Counted from the first letter of the stretch, positions 24,997 to 33,689 are shown. The stretch: 47,146 nucleotides of DNA from Syntrophobacteraceae bacterium (GCA_003165235.1 PLSV01000141.1:92926-140071); one strand, 5' to 3'. Notes: a model not told the origin generated them from the sequence alone. Made by a program: numbers and translations.

Positions 24997-25776
24997 ATGA
25001 CGGTTTTGCTTTCCGACTTAAGTCGAACAATCCATTTGGGCGGCACAGCAAGGCGCCCGGATGACGTGATTTCTCTGTATGAACTGGGTCTCCAGTACGC
25101 GGAAATCACCATCACGGAGCCTGCGAAGTTCCAGCTTCTTCAAAATGAGTATCGAGCCAGGTCAGGAGAAACCGGTCTCTACTACCTTTGCCATGGCCCA
25201 AGGGAAGGCGACCCCAATAATATACATACCCTGGAGACGATTTATTTGCCAAAGTTGTTCAAGATCCTTTCTATTATGTCCGGCTTAGAGATGAGGCTGT
25301 TAACGTTACACCTCTGGCTGGACCCCCGATTCGTGCTGGAGGAGACGATTGTCTATAAAATTGGCTTTCTCAAGAGGCTAACCGAGAGCGCGGGCGACGG
25401 TGGAATTACTGTGTGCCTGGAGAATCTGAGTGAAAACGCTGATCAGCTTAGGGATGTTTTTGCCGCTGTACCCGCGATAAACCTCACCCTGGATTTGGGA
25501 CACGCTGAACTTCTCTCAAAGGAAAACACCAGCTTCGGTTTTCTGGAAAAGTGTCTTGACAGGATTAAACACATCCACTTGCATGATAACCTTGGAGGAG
25601 CTTCGTCAGATGATGATCTCCATCTTCCGGTGGGAGAAGGGAAGATCGATTTTCATAAAATCTTTCAAAGATTGCATGCCGTTCACTACAAGGGAACCAT
25701 GACGCTGGAATTGCGACCGGATCAGATCAAGAGCTGTCTGGGATATGTTAAGCGCTTGGTTAATCCCACAGCGTAA
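24997..25776 (+). CDS. Sugar-phosphate isomerase/epimerase-like TIM-barrel protein (AP endonuclease 2 superfamily)
   Basis: The 259-residue protein matches the xylose-isomerase-like TIM barrel. Metal-ligand positions are visible in CLENLSE (Glu), LTLDLGHAEL (Asp and His), HIHLHDN (His and Asp), LPVGEGKIDF, and the C-terminal TLELRP (Glu). Proteins of this fold isomerise or epimerise sugars and related polyols, or cleave DNA at abasic sites; the LPVGEG-x-ID pattern favours the isomerase side. It has no sugar-uptake gene nearby. It follows a methyltransferase gene in what looks like a two-gene operon, so the substrate may be a methylated small molecule (inference only). Confidence 0.8.
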   Translation: MTVLLSDLSRTIHLGGTARRPDDVISLYELGLQYAEITITEPAKFQLLQNEYRARSGETGLYYLCHGPREGDPNNIHTLETIYLPKLFKILSIMSGLEMRLLTLHLWLDPRFVLEETIVYKIGFLKRLTESAGDGGITVCLENLSENADQLRDVFAAVPAINLTLDLGHAELLSKENTSFGFLEKCLDRIKHIHLHDNLGGASSDDDLHLPVGEGKIDFHKIFQRLHAVHYKGTMTLELRPDQIKSCLGYVKRLVNPTA

Positions 25777-25902
25777 GGATTGTTGGACAGCTCTTTCTGT
25801 CAGCTTCAAGCCCTCAAGTTGAAGTTGGAAACAGCTTGATTCTCAGCATTGCAGCAGACGGAGCCGCAAAATTTCGAGGACTTCGCATACCGGAGGCGAC
25901 TG

Positions 25903-26979
25903 TTAGAGGTAAAGGGAAAACTCGAGCCCTTTGCGTCTTTTAATCGCTTCCAGCAATCCCGCTGTTCCGGTCATCATATTGTCTCCAAGGGGCGCCCCGA
26001 ATGTGATCGGGAGCTTTGAATTTTCCACGAGCCGCCGCTTTGGGCCTGTGGCTACAATAAGTTCAACAGCCTCGAACCCGAAAGCCTTTCTGATGTATGC
26101 CCCATGACCCCCTTCGGCCAGGATTTGCCGGTGGAGCAGCTTGCCTTCAGCCAGGCCGACCACAAGTGATTCCAATTTTTCCAGACTGAGGTCCTGCGTA
26201 TGGTGCTCGACAACGCCGACAATCTCATTGTCTTCGACAGCCGCGCAGACAGTGTGCGAAGTGGCGATGTCGAGAACGATGAACCTTCTCTTTCCCCTCA
26301 ACTGAAAGTCCATCGATGCGCCAAGTATGGCCGCAATGCCGCTGTCCATGACATAAACTTCCGTGCAGGGAAGATCCGAAGCTGTTTCAGCTATAGATTT
26401 CAGACGATTCAAAAAAAGAGGGACGCTTCGCTTTTCGTAAAGCAAAGATTCCGGTGACGGGGTCCGGTCCAGTGCCGCTTTAATGATTTCATGCCGAAAG
26501 TCCAGATGGGACTTCCCTGCCGGAGGCAGACCGTGGTCCTGGGCGCACACGCCAACAACATCGAATTCGAAAGGAACTCCAAAACCCGTTACTATCCTCT
26601 CTAAATGTTCACGCGGAAAATCACATAGTCTTAAGGATGTAAACTCGCCTGAACCGGCAATTGCCGGGGCTTGGGAATCTTCGATAATTCCGAGACCGGC
26701 GTTGCGAATGCGCTCAGGGTTGTGGCTGAGGGTTCGAGCGGCCGAGGCGGAAATAACTACGCGGGCTTTTTGAGCATGCCGTGAAAGGACATCCAGAAGA
26801 GCGCCTCCCCCCATTTCAACACCGGTTATCAGCAGGTTTCCAGCAATGCTTTGCGCCTGCTCGGCCAGGTAAAGCACGGGGGACCTAACTACAGCCTTGT
26901 AATGCAGACCCGATCGATCGTCATAAAAAAGAACGTCCAATGTTCCGGCGCCGACATCCAAAAGCAAGAATCTGCTCAT
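25903..26979 (-). CDS. DUF1786-type protein with ASKHA ATPase-like fold
   Basis: The 358-residue protein has two phosphate-binding-loop-like segments typical of the actin/Hsp70/sugar-kinase fold: FLLLDVGAGTLDVLFYD at the N terminus and FIVLDIATSHTVCAAVED near residue 245, with GAPLGDNMMTGTAG near the C terminus. This matches the DUF1786 family, sometimes labelled as a putative pyruvate-formate-lyase activating protein without evidence. The ATG at 26979 has GGAG upstream; an in-frame extension to 27066 overlaps the MetK-like gene and looks spurious. The gene follows the MetK-like gene on the same strand with 83 bases between them, so the two probably share a transcript. Confidence 0.75.
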   Translation of the reverse strand: MSRFLLLDVGAGTLDVLFYDDRSGLHYKAVVRSPVLYLAEQAQSIAGNLLITGVEMGGGALLDVLSRHAQKARVVISASAARTLSHNPERIRNAGLGIIEDSQAPAIAGSGEFTSLRLCDFPREHLERIVTGFGVPFEFDVVGVCAQDHGLPPAGKSHLDFRHEIIKAALDRTPSPESLLYEKRSVPLFLNRLKSIAETASDLPCTEVYVMDSGIAAILGASMDFQLRGKRRFIVLDIATSHTVCAAVEDNEIVGVVEHHTQDLSLEKLESLVVGLAEGKLLHRQILAEGGHGAYIRKAFGFEAVELIVATGPKRRLVENSKLPITFGAPLGDNMMTGTAGLLEAIKRRKGLEFSLYL

Positions 26980-27062
26980 TGACTGACTCCAACAATAAGT
27001 TGCATCCGACGGGTTGTGGAAGGGGCGCAAAGGAGCGTTGTTCAACGGAGTACGGAAGTTCA

Positions 27063-28253
27063 TCACCCTTTCAGAAGGTCAGCCCTGTCCGTCTTCTCCC
27101 AGGGCAGGTCCAGATCGAGCCGTCCCACCTGGCCGTAGACTGCGAGCTTCCGGTAGAACCCTCCCTGTCTCATCGCTGGAAGCCTTCTCAGTTGGAAATC
27201 CCTGACTATGGCGGCGAGGCGGAAATCGAAATGATTTTGGAGAAGCGAGGTCAGGTCCTCCTCAGGGATTTTGCCGGTCCCGAAAGTCTCCACCTGGACG
27301 CTTTCGGGATGCGACCGGGAGATCGAATAGCTCAACTGCACCTCGCACTCATCGGCGAGTTCCGCCGCCACCAGGTTCTTGGCTGCGTATCTTGCGGCGT
27401 AGGCGCCCACCCTGTCTATACGAAGCGGGTCTTTCCCGCTGAGAGCGGCCCCACTGTGCCTGGAGTAGTCGCCGTAAGTATCTATGGCGGTTTTTCTCCC
27501 GGTAAGGCCTGAGTGGACCGATGGTCCCCCAAGGTGAAAAACGCCCTCAGGGTTTATGAATATCTCGGTGCGGCGGTCGGGCCGGATCGGCTCGTCCCGG
27601 AACACATGCTCGATGACAGCTTCTCGAATATCGGCCCTCAGCTTGTCCAGCGCAGGCTTTGCGGCGTCTTTCTGGCTGGCCGTGATGGTAATGCTGTGAA
27701 TGCGGGAAGGCTTTCGGTCCCTGTATTCGATTCCGACGTCGGTTTTGGCTTCGGGACAAAGGTAGGGAAGAATTTTTTCTTTTGCCGCCTCCTCCATCCG
27801 TCTCGACAGTTTATGGGCAAGCCAAATGGGCAGGGGCATCAGCGCAACGTTCTGGCGGCATGCGAACCCGAAGGTGGTAACCTGATTTCCGGCCGGAATC
27901 GCCGCAATTTGCTTCGATGTCAGCTTTCTTTCATCAAACCGGTAAACCGGGTCCAGGGGAAGCTCCTTTATGCTCGTCAGCACGCTGGAGGTCCTCGCGT
28001 TGAAATCTGCGCCCTGGTATCCAACCCTTCCGATCACTTTGCGGGCAATTTCCGAGAGACTGAAGGCCGCTTGTGAAGCGAATCTTGCGGCGATGAAGAC
28101 TATCGAAGCGGAGAGCGAACACTCGGCGATTATCCTGGAGTAAGGATCCTGCTCCAGGAAGTGGTCTACTATGGCATCGCTGATGATATCGCAGAGCTTG
28201 TCCGGGTTGCCCTCCGTCACCGATTCCGAAGTAAGCATGAAGTTATTTTTCAT
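27063..28253 (-). CDS. Divergent S-adenosylmethionine synthetase (MetK) paralogue with altered active site
   Basis: The 396-residue protein aligns end to end with bacterial MetK: LTSESVTEGNPDK, EQDPYSR, LMPLPIWLAHKLSRR, FINPEG, GLTGRKTAIDTYGDYSRHSG, SGKDPLRIDR, AARYAAKNLVAAELAD, VETFGTGKIP, PWEKTD. Several catalytic or methionine-binding positions differ from the E. coli enzyme (numbers from memory): His14 is Asn16, Glu55 is Arg58, Asp118 is Asn123, Asp238 is His247, Lys269 is Arg278. Retained are Asp16, Lys165, Arg244, Lys245, Lys265 and Asp271. The frame is intact over full length, so it is not a decaying gene. Normal SAM synthesis looks unlikely; another substrate or a regulatory role is inferred. 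It pairs with the DUF1786 gene. Confidence 0.85.
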   Translation of the reverse strand: MKNNFMLTSESVTEGNPDKLCDIISDAIVDHFLEQDPYSRIIAECSLSASIVFIAARFASQAAFSLSEIARKVIGRVGYQGADFNARTSSVLTSIKELPLDPVYRFDERKLTSKQIAAIPAGNQVTTFGFACRQNVALMPLPIWLAHKLSRRMEEAAKEKILPYLCPEAKTDVGIEYRDRKPSRIHSITITASQKDAAKPALDKLRADIREAVIEHVFRDEPIRPDRRTEIFINPEGVFHLGGPSVHSGLTGRKTAIDTYGDYSRHSGAALSGKDPLRIDRVGAYAARYAAKNLVAAELADECEVQLSYSISRSHPESVQVETFGTGKIPEEDLTSLLQNHFDFRLAAIVRDFQLRRLPAMRQGGFYRKLAVYGQVGRLDLDLPWEKTDRADLLKG

Positions 28254-28298
28254 CCTTTTTGTCCCTTGAGTCTCTTGGGAAACTTCCTCGAGATGCTC

Positions 28299-31200
28299 CT
28301 ATAACGTTTTGCGATAGGCCCCATTATTTTCAGCATTCGGACGTTCGCCTTCACCCTTGGTCGCCTCGTTTACAAGGAGCGGCAAGATCGCGCTGATCCC
28401 GATTATGGCGCCATCGAGGAGACCTAAAGGCGCTACCCCCAGAAGAGTGCGAAGCCCCGGAACGACAAAAGTGAGCAGTTGCAGGCCGAGCGAGCCTCCA
28501 AGCGCCAGTGTGAGCCACCTGTTCGGGGGGAGCTTTTCCCGGTCATATATGCTTACCTTTTCCGAGCGGCAGCTTATGGCGTGAAGCAACTGGGCTATGG
28601 TGAGACTCTGGAAAGCCATCGTGGAGGCCTGCTGTCCAACCCCGTAACGGACCAGACCAGCCCCATAGGCGCCAAGGGTTGCAAGGCTGATTACGCTGGA
28701 TTCGATCCCTATTCGCTTGAAATCCTGCCTCCCTACGATCGGCTCTTTGGGATCGCGAGGCGGCCGCTCCAAAATGCCAGGTTCCGGGGGCTCCAAAGCG
28801 AGGGCGAGGCTGGGGAAGATATCGGACATAAGGTTTATCCAGAGAAGCTGCATGGCGCTAAGCGGATAACCAATACCGACCGCGCCTGCCACGAACATCA
28901 CTATGATTTCGCTGAAATTGGTCGAAAGGAGAAAATGCAGCGATTTTTTGATATTGTCGTGTATTGCCCTGCCGTGGCCGACTGCCAGGACCATTGTTTC
29001 CAAATTGTCGTCTTCGAGCACCACGTCGGCTACCTGCCGTGCGACGTCGGTGCCGCTGTGACCCATGGCGATTCCGATATCGGCGGCCTTGAGCGCCGGC
29101 CCATCGTTAATGCCGTCGCCTGTCATCGCCACTATCTTTCCGGCATCCTGCAGGGCCTGAACTATTTGCAACTTATGGGCCGGACTCACCCTGGCGAATA
29201 CGTGCACCCTTTGCGAAAGAGCCCTCAGCGCCCTTGAATCGATGTCGGTAAGGCTGGTCGAATCAAGGATTTCTATCGGCATGTCCCGGCTCAGGCTCAG
29301 CGCTTTTCCGATTGCATACGCGGTCGGGCTCTGGTCGCCTGTCAGCATTATGGTGTCTATCCCGGCGTGGTGGAAGCGCGCGATCAACTCCTTCATTCCA
29401 GGGCGCAGCGGGTCCGCCATACCAATAAGCCCAACCCATGTCAGACCGCTAAGTCCGTCCAGCACCTCTTCGTCTTCGGCGGATTGGAATGCAAATCCGA
29501 GCACGCGGAGCGCTTCGCCCGCCATGCGCTCGTTCTCGATCTCGATTGTCGAGATGTCCTGCTCGCCGATCGGGAGCTTTCGCCCCCCAACAAGTTGCGT
29601 GTCGCACAAGCCGAGAACTTCCACCGGGTTTCCCTTTAAAGCCAGAAACCTTTCGGTAGTCCCGGCGATATGGACGGTGGACATGAATTGGTGGTCTTCG
29701 GTGCGAAATCTGGTCTTGATTCTGGGATAGCGCTCGTTGATCTCCGCTATGCTGAGACCGGCGCTGACAGCGAATTCGAGCAGCGCTTTTTCGGTAGATG
29801 AACCTTGATCGGCCTCTTTTCCGCTTACTTCCCCACACAGAATGCAGATTCTGGCCAGTTGCAGAAGCTCCGGGCTGTTGCGCGGGCTGATTTTTTTGCC
29901 GCCCTGGAAAAATCCGTCCTGCTTCAGCTCAGTCGCATGATTCCCGGAAAATATTCTCATTACCGACATGCGGTTTTGGGTTACTGTTCCGGTCTTGTCA
30001 AAACAGATCGTCTGAACTTCTCCCAACGTTTCCACGGCTTCCAGGTCCCTGATAATTACCTGGTGGGCGTTCAATTTGCGGATACCCAACGCCAGGGTCG
30101 TAGTGGCGACTGTCGGAAGCCCCTCCGGGACGGCGGCTACGGCAAGGGAAATGGTCGTTTTGGTAATGAGCGCAAGTGCGGTCCGCCTAATCACGCCCGT
30201 TATAAAAACCAGCGCGCACAGGGCCCCGCTCAACCACACGAGTTGGTTGCCGATAATATTTAATTGTTTTTCCATCGGGGTCTGCGGGGCGATGGTTTCG
30301 CCGATCATCGCCTGAAGCTTTCCTATCTCTGTAAGGAGGCCGGTTGCGACTACTATCCCACGTCCCTCCCCTCCGGTAACGAGCGTGCCCATATAGACGA
30401 TGTTTTTGCGGTCGGCGAGCGGAATATCGGCTTCGTCAATCACTTCGGCTTCTTTGAACACAGGGATGCTCTCGCCGGTAAGACTTGATTCATCGACCCT
30501 GAGGCGAGCGGCCTCAAGGAGTCTGCAATCGGCGCCTACGTACGTTCCCGGCTCAAAGATCATCAGGTCACCGGGGACCAGATTACGGGCGTCGATTCGC
30601 TTCCTGGCGCCGTCCCGGACCACCACCGCCGATGGATGCATCAGGGTTTTGAGAGAGGAGATGGTCCTTTCGGCCTTATCTTCTGTTACGAAGCCGATCG
30701 TAGAATTGATCGCCACCACGGTCATTATTGCTACTGCATCAACGATTCCGCCTGTGAGGACGGAAATCCCCGCGGCAACGCCGAGCAGAGCCACCGGCAG
30801 AGAAGTCAACTGATTGAGAAAAATCTGTAATTTCGATCTGCGCGGCGCTTCTGGAAAGCGATTAAGTCCAAAGGCCGCAATCTTTTCGCGGGCAACCTCA
30901 CTCGAAAGACCTGCCTCTGCGGAACCTCCGCAGGCGGCAACCACGGCCTGAGCGCCGATTGTGTGCCAGGGGCGCTCGTATGTCAGACATCCAACGCCGG
31001 ATGATGGATGGCGGATGGCGGGCGGCAGGACCTGCCCCGGTTCTGATCCGGGGGCGGCGGCCGGGATTTCAACAGTCCGCCCCTTCACCCGCAAGGCGGG
31101 CAGGGCGGTTGGGATGGCGGCCGATGGCGAATGGCGCTGAAAGCGGTTTTTCTGCGCCCTCCGATCCGCGATATCCGATTTGCCTAAGCGATATCGGATA

Positions 31201-31481
31201 TCGGATTCGTAAGATTGATTGAATTCAGAAACGGCCTTTTCGACCAAAGACCTGATAAGGCCAAGCGTGGCCCCGGAATCATAGCGCAACAACACGGCTG
31301 AAGTAAGAGTGTTTGCGGTGGCGCTGATTACCGAGGGGTCTGCGCCAAGCCTGCGCTCGAGGTGGTCCTTCAGAGAATCGCAGCGGTAGAGTTCTCTTAT
31401 CCTGAATCTCGCTCTGCCGGTTATGGCGGCGTGTAAAGTCTCGACCACGGCGAATTCCTGCGCAGTGAACGGCCCAATCAC
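28299..31481 (-). CDS. P-type cation ATPase with arginine-motif HMA-like N-terminal domain
   Basis: The 1060-residue transporter has a P2-type core: actuator DESSLTGES, membrane motif AAVPEGLPTV (as in Ca2+ and related pumps), phosphorylation site CFDKTGT with Asp495, MLTGDQS, and hinge MTGDGINDGPALKAADIG. There are about ten membrane helices. The N-terminal 90 residues form an HMA-like domain in which the metal-binding C-x-x-C is replaced by GRARFRI (residues 22-28). Residues about 95-170 are a low-complexity linker coded by repeat DNA (30999-31210). The same arginine-type domain recurs in three small proteins nearby. The ion cannot be read; PEGLP argues against the Cu+/Zn2+ P1B type. Its start overlaps the preceding repeat-protein gene by 4 bases. 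Confidence 0.9.
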   Translation of the reverse strand: MIGPFTAQEFAVVETLHAAITGRARFRIRELYRCDSLKDHLERRLGADPSVISATANTLTSAVLLRYDSGATLGLIRSLVEKAVSEFNQSYESDIRYRLGKSDIADRRAQKNRFQRHSPSAAIPTALPALRVKGRTVEIPAAAPGSEPGQVLPPAIRHPSSGVGCLTYERPWHTIGAQAVVAACGGSAEAGLSSEVAREKIAAFGLNRFPEAPRRSKLQIFLNQLTSLPVALLGVAAGISVLTGGIVDAVAIMTVVAINSTIGFVTEDKAERTISSLKTLMHPSAVVVRDGARKRIDARNLVPGDLMIFEPGTYVGADCRLLEAARLRVDESSLTGESIPVFKEAEVIDEADIPLADRKNIVYMGTLVTGGEGRGIVVATGLLTEIGKLQAMIGETIAPQTPMEKQLNIIGNQLVWLSGALCALVFITGVIRRTALALITKTTISLAVAAVPEGLPTVATTTLALGIRKLNAHQVIIRDLEAVETLGEVQTICFDKTGTVTQNRMSVMRIFSGNHATELKQDGFFQGGKKISPRNSPELLQLARICILCGEVSGKEADQGSSTEKALLEFAVSAGLSIAEINERYPRIKTRFRTEDHQFMSTVHIAGTTERFLALKGNPVEVLGLCDTQLVGGRKLPIGEQDISTIEIENERMAGEALRVLGFAFQSAEDEEVLDGLSGLTWVGLIGMADPLRPGMKELIARFHHAGIDTIMLTGDQSPTAYAIGKALSLSRDMPIEILDSTSLTDIDSRALRALSQRVHVFARVSPAHKLQIVQALQDAGKIVAMTGDGINDGPALKAADIGIAMGHSGTDVARQVADVVLEDDNLETMVLAVGHGRAIHDNIKKSLHFLLSTNFSEIIVMFVAGAVGIGYPLSAMQLLWINLMSDIFPSLALALEPPEPGILERPPRDPKEPIVGRQDFKRIGIESSVISLATLGAYGAGLVRYGVGQQASTMAFQSLTIAQLLHAISCRSEKVSIYDREKLPPNRWLTLALGGSLGLQLLTFVVPGLRTLLGVAPLGLLDGAIIGISAILPLLVNEATKGEGERPNAENNGAYRKTL
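30999..31210. repeat. Heptanucleotide repeat block inside the P-type ATPase gene
   Basis: Three groups of 7-base units lie here. 30999-31026 reads GGATGAT, GGATGGC, GGATGGC, GGGCGGC. 31112-31139 reads GGATGGC, GGCCGAT, GGCGAAT, GGCGCTG. 31163-31210 reads GATCCGC, GATATCC, GATTTGC, a 6-base unit, GATATCG, GATATCG, GATTCGT. CGATATCCGAT (31169-31179) and ATCGGATATCG (31193-31203) also form an 11-bp perfect hairpin. The block is in frame and codes for the linker between the HMA-like domain and the pump core. Confidence 0.7.
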
Positions 31482-32086
31482 TTATCCCGGCGCGGAATAG
31501 CCGCTCCAGCGACATCCTTGACACCGGAAACAACGCCCATCAAAATCGAGCGCACTGCGCTTACGGCGTTTTCCCCAACAGACCCGGCCGCCTCGATGGC
31601 CCCGTTTACGGCAGCCTTAGCGACCTCATTGACGTTTCCGCCGATCTGCCCAGCGGCCTCCACGATTCCGTCAACCGCTCTTCTGGCAACGACGGCGACG
31701 TCCGCCCCGACATCGGCGGCCCCCGTCACGACGTCTCTGGCAGTCCGGGCAGCGGCGCCAACCACGTCACCTCCGACCTCACTTACTCCGATGATTATCC
31801 CCTTCGCTATACTTTTGGTTCCGTCCAGAAGACCAGAGCCGGCTTCCTGCGCGGCCGCGATGGTTCCTTTGACAACGTCGCCCGCCACTCCAACCGCCCC
31901 GTTTGCAACTGCCCCAGTCGCATTTATCGTGTCCGAGACGGTCTTTCGCGCCAACTCCACCAACCCGGCCTCAACCTGGTTAATTATCTGGAAGCCGTTA
32001 ATTATGCCTTCCTTTACCGTTTTTTGGGCGCCCTCGCTACTTTTAACGGGAGTGTCCTGTGCTGAAGCAGATTCGCTCTTTTTCAT
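31478..32086 (-). CDS. Protein of 22-residue amphipathic repeats (Ala/Gly/Val rich)
   Basis: The 202-residue protein has no signal peptide or cysteine. From about residue 45 to 190 it is made of six to seven units of 22 residues that start like A-R-x-A-V-x-G-x-I-x-A-A-G and end V-G-x-x-V; two clean examples are ARRAVDGIVEAAGQIGGNVN and AKAAVNGAIEAAGSVGENAV. A 22-residue (two times 11) period gives a continuous amphipathic helix, as in lipid-coating proteins such as apolipoproteins, perilipins or LEA proteins, or in phasins. The stop overlaps the P-type ATPase start by 4 bases, so the two are co-translated. A membrane-surface coat in the same module is inferred. Confidence 0.8.
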   Translation of the reverse strand: MKKSESASAQDTPVKSSEGAQKTVKEGIINGFQIINQVEAGLVELARKTVSDTINATGAVANGAVGVAGDVVKGTIAAAQEAGSGLLDGTKSIAKGIIIGVSEVGGDVVGAAARTARDVVTGAADVGADVAVVARRAVDGIVEAAGQIGGNVNEVAKAAVNGAIEAAGSVGENAVSAVRSILMGVVSGVKDVAGAAIPRRDK

Positions 32087-32273
32087 TTTTATCTCCCCTG
32101 TTTTCCCGGCCCCACCCGGCGATCATTCAGGGGAAGGGCCTCAGAAAGCAATCTAAATCCCCTACCGGAATCCCGCGCGCCGGACCGCAAATATTATTCC
32201 CTATGCTTATCCGGCCATTGCTCCGAGAACTTATCGCCCCGGGGTCTCTCCGAAGTGCTTTGGTAAATGAGTT

Positions 32274-32567
32274 TTAGTAGGCGTCTGAGCCGTCCTCGGC
32301 GTCTGAGACAGGTTCAGAGGTCTGTTGCAGTCTTTCCTGAGCGAGTTCCGCATGAGCTTCCGCAGCCAGGTCCTCCACCGATTCCTTTGCCTCAGCGATC
32401 AGCTCTGCGGCTTTTTCAAACAGAAGTATGGCGCTTTTTATGGACGCCTTGGCCACCGGCCTCACTACGGCCGCAACCGCCGGAGCGATCGCAGGCGCCA
32501 GGATCAGCACTCCGAGACCAATCGCCAGACCTGTTCCGATCTTTAATCCATTGTCAAAAAACGCCAT
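32274..32567 (-). CDS. DUF5132-like small membrane protein
   Basis: The 97-residue protein has one hydrophobic, glycine/alanine-rich segment (about residues 11-40: LAIGLGVLILAPAIAPAVAA), a basic turn (RPVAKASIKSAILL), then a charged amphipathic helix and an acidic tail (VSDAEDGSDAY). This is the layout I associate with DUF5132, a family often found beside HMA-like small proteins and P-type ATPases. The start has GGAGG upstream. It sits in the same strand and gene order as the repeat protein and the pump, with gaps of 120-190 bases. Confidence 0.72.
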   Translation of the reverse strand: MAFFDNGLKIGTGLAIGLGVLILAPAIAPAVAAVVRPVAKASIKSAILLFEKAAELIAEAKESVEDLAAEAHAELAQERLQQTSEPVSDAEDGSDAY

Positions 32568-32687
32568 TCACCACCTCCTGAATTACTCGCGCAATCCGGC
32601 CCAACCTAACCGGAACCGCAACGCGCCCAAACCCGTATTGAAAAAATGTACTTTGATAAAATTGCGTTTACACAATGAAGAAAGCTG

Positions 32688-33197
32688 CTACTCTCCGGCG
32701 GTCGGTCCTTCCGGTGCGCATTCTTCTTCCTTACTATTAAGCTTAATGTAGGACTCAAACGCAAAGTAGGCAAGCAGATACCAGGGCGCAGTCTCGATCT
32801 GAAGGCCTTGCCTGGCGAGTTGCAAAACGGCAAGCGCACCGAGCCCGAGCGGCGCCAGCAGCTTTAAATTCAGAATGCCACTGGTCCCCAGACCCAGATG
32901 CTTATTCAGATCTGAAAGCGCATCGGAGAGCGATGCCGCCGAGGTTTCCACACCCGCTGCCGCCATCAATATGACGCCCATATCCTTCAGCCTGGACTTG
33001 ATATCTTCGATAGCCTCCTGGTCGTGGTGGACAATTATGGTGCCGGCGGTTAGATTGGTCTGGACTTTGCTGACATAGGGAAATGCCTCGAGGGCATTGG
33101 CAATCCGGGCCATTTCTTTTGGATGCCGTCTTTTGCGCGACAACCTGATTCGGGTGCGCCTCGCAGTGCTGGACACAATCTGTGTATGGTCAGCCAT
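32688..33197 (-). CDS. HMA-like domain protein with membrane segment
   Basis: The 169-residue protein begins with an HMA-like ferredoxin-fold domain (1-75). Where heavy-metal domains have C-x-x-C it carries ARRTRIRLSRKRR, an arginine-rich loop; the strands around FPYVSKVQTNLTAGTIIVHH match the pattern of the other HMA-like proteins here. A glycine-rich hydrophobic region (about 100-150) follows, likely two membrane helices, and an acidic C terminus. It is the first gene of the minus-strand part of the cluster, divergent from the next HMA-like gene. No enzymatic motif is visible; a docking or metal-handling role within the cluster is inferred. Confidence 0.75.
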   Translation of the reverse strand: MADHTQIVSSTARRTRIRLSRKRRHPKEMARIANALEAFPYVSKVQTNLTAGTIIVHHDQEAIEDIKSRLKDMGVILMAAAGVETSAASLSDALSDLNKHLGLGTSGILNLKLLAPLGLGALAVLQLARQGLQIETAPWYLLAYFAFESYIKLNSKEEECAPEGPTAGE

Positions 33198-33323
33198 AAG
33201 GACTCGAGTACTTTATCAGAAATTGCGGAAAAAAGATAAGCCACCAGTTACAATAGGTTTCCGGTTTGGTGGTGTCAAGCAAATTTCCGGGACATGATAT
33301 TCCACATAGAGGGCAGGTCAAAA

Positions 33324-33689
33324 ATGGCGGACGAAACTGGAAATAAAGATGTTCTTATAGACGGGTTGCTTGACCTTGCCGGTCAAACGGCAATCGCCCA
33401 TCACATTCCGGGGCGCATCAGGCTCAAGGTGAAGCTCCCCGGGTTGTTTCTCGCACGGGACCTCGAAGCCGGGGACCTGACGAAATACTTTATGGGCATT
33501 GTGGATGTCAGGACCAATGCGGCTGCAAGGTCCATAGTCATCAGCTATGATACGGGGGCAATAGCTCCAGATCTCTGGGAGCGCCTGGTCAACTGCAAAA
33601 AGGACCCATCGCTCAGAAGCGCGGTCAAGGAAGAACTGGAGAGACTTTCCAGGCCGGAACTCGATCAGCGCAGCCCCCAACAGCTTTGA
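33324..33689 (+). CDS. Small HMA-like protein with GRIRLK motif
   Basis: The 121-residue soluble protein has a single HMA-like domain. HHIPGRIRLKVKLPG takes the place of the metal-binding loop, and VDVRTNAAARSIVISYDTG is the beta hairpin that aligns with the same region of the pump and the other small proteins. A charged helix (KEELERLSRPELDQ) ends it. The ATG at 33324 is chosen because GAGGGCAGG lies just upstream; an ATG at 33294 is in frame but has a weaker site. It is divergent from the 32688-33197 gene, with their promoters in the 126 bases between. Function unknown. Confidence 0.72.
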   Translation: MADETGNKDVLIDGLLDLAGQTAIAHHIPGRIRLKVKLPGLFLARDLEAGDLTKYFMGIVDVRTNAAARSIVISYDTGAIAPDLWERLVNCKKDPSLRSAVKEELERLSRPELDQRSPQQL

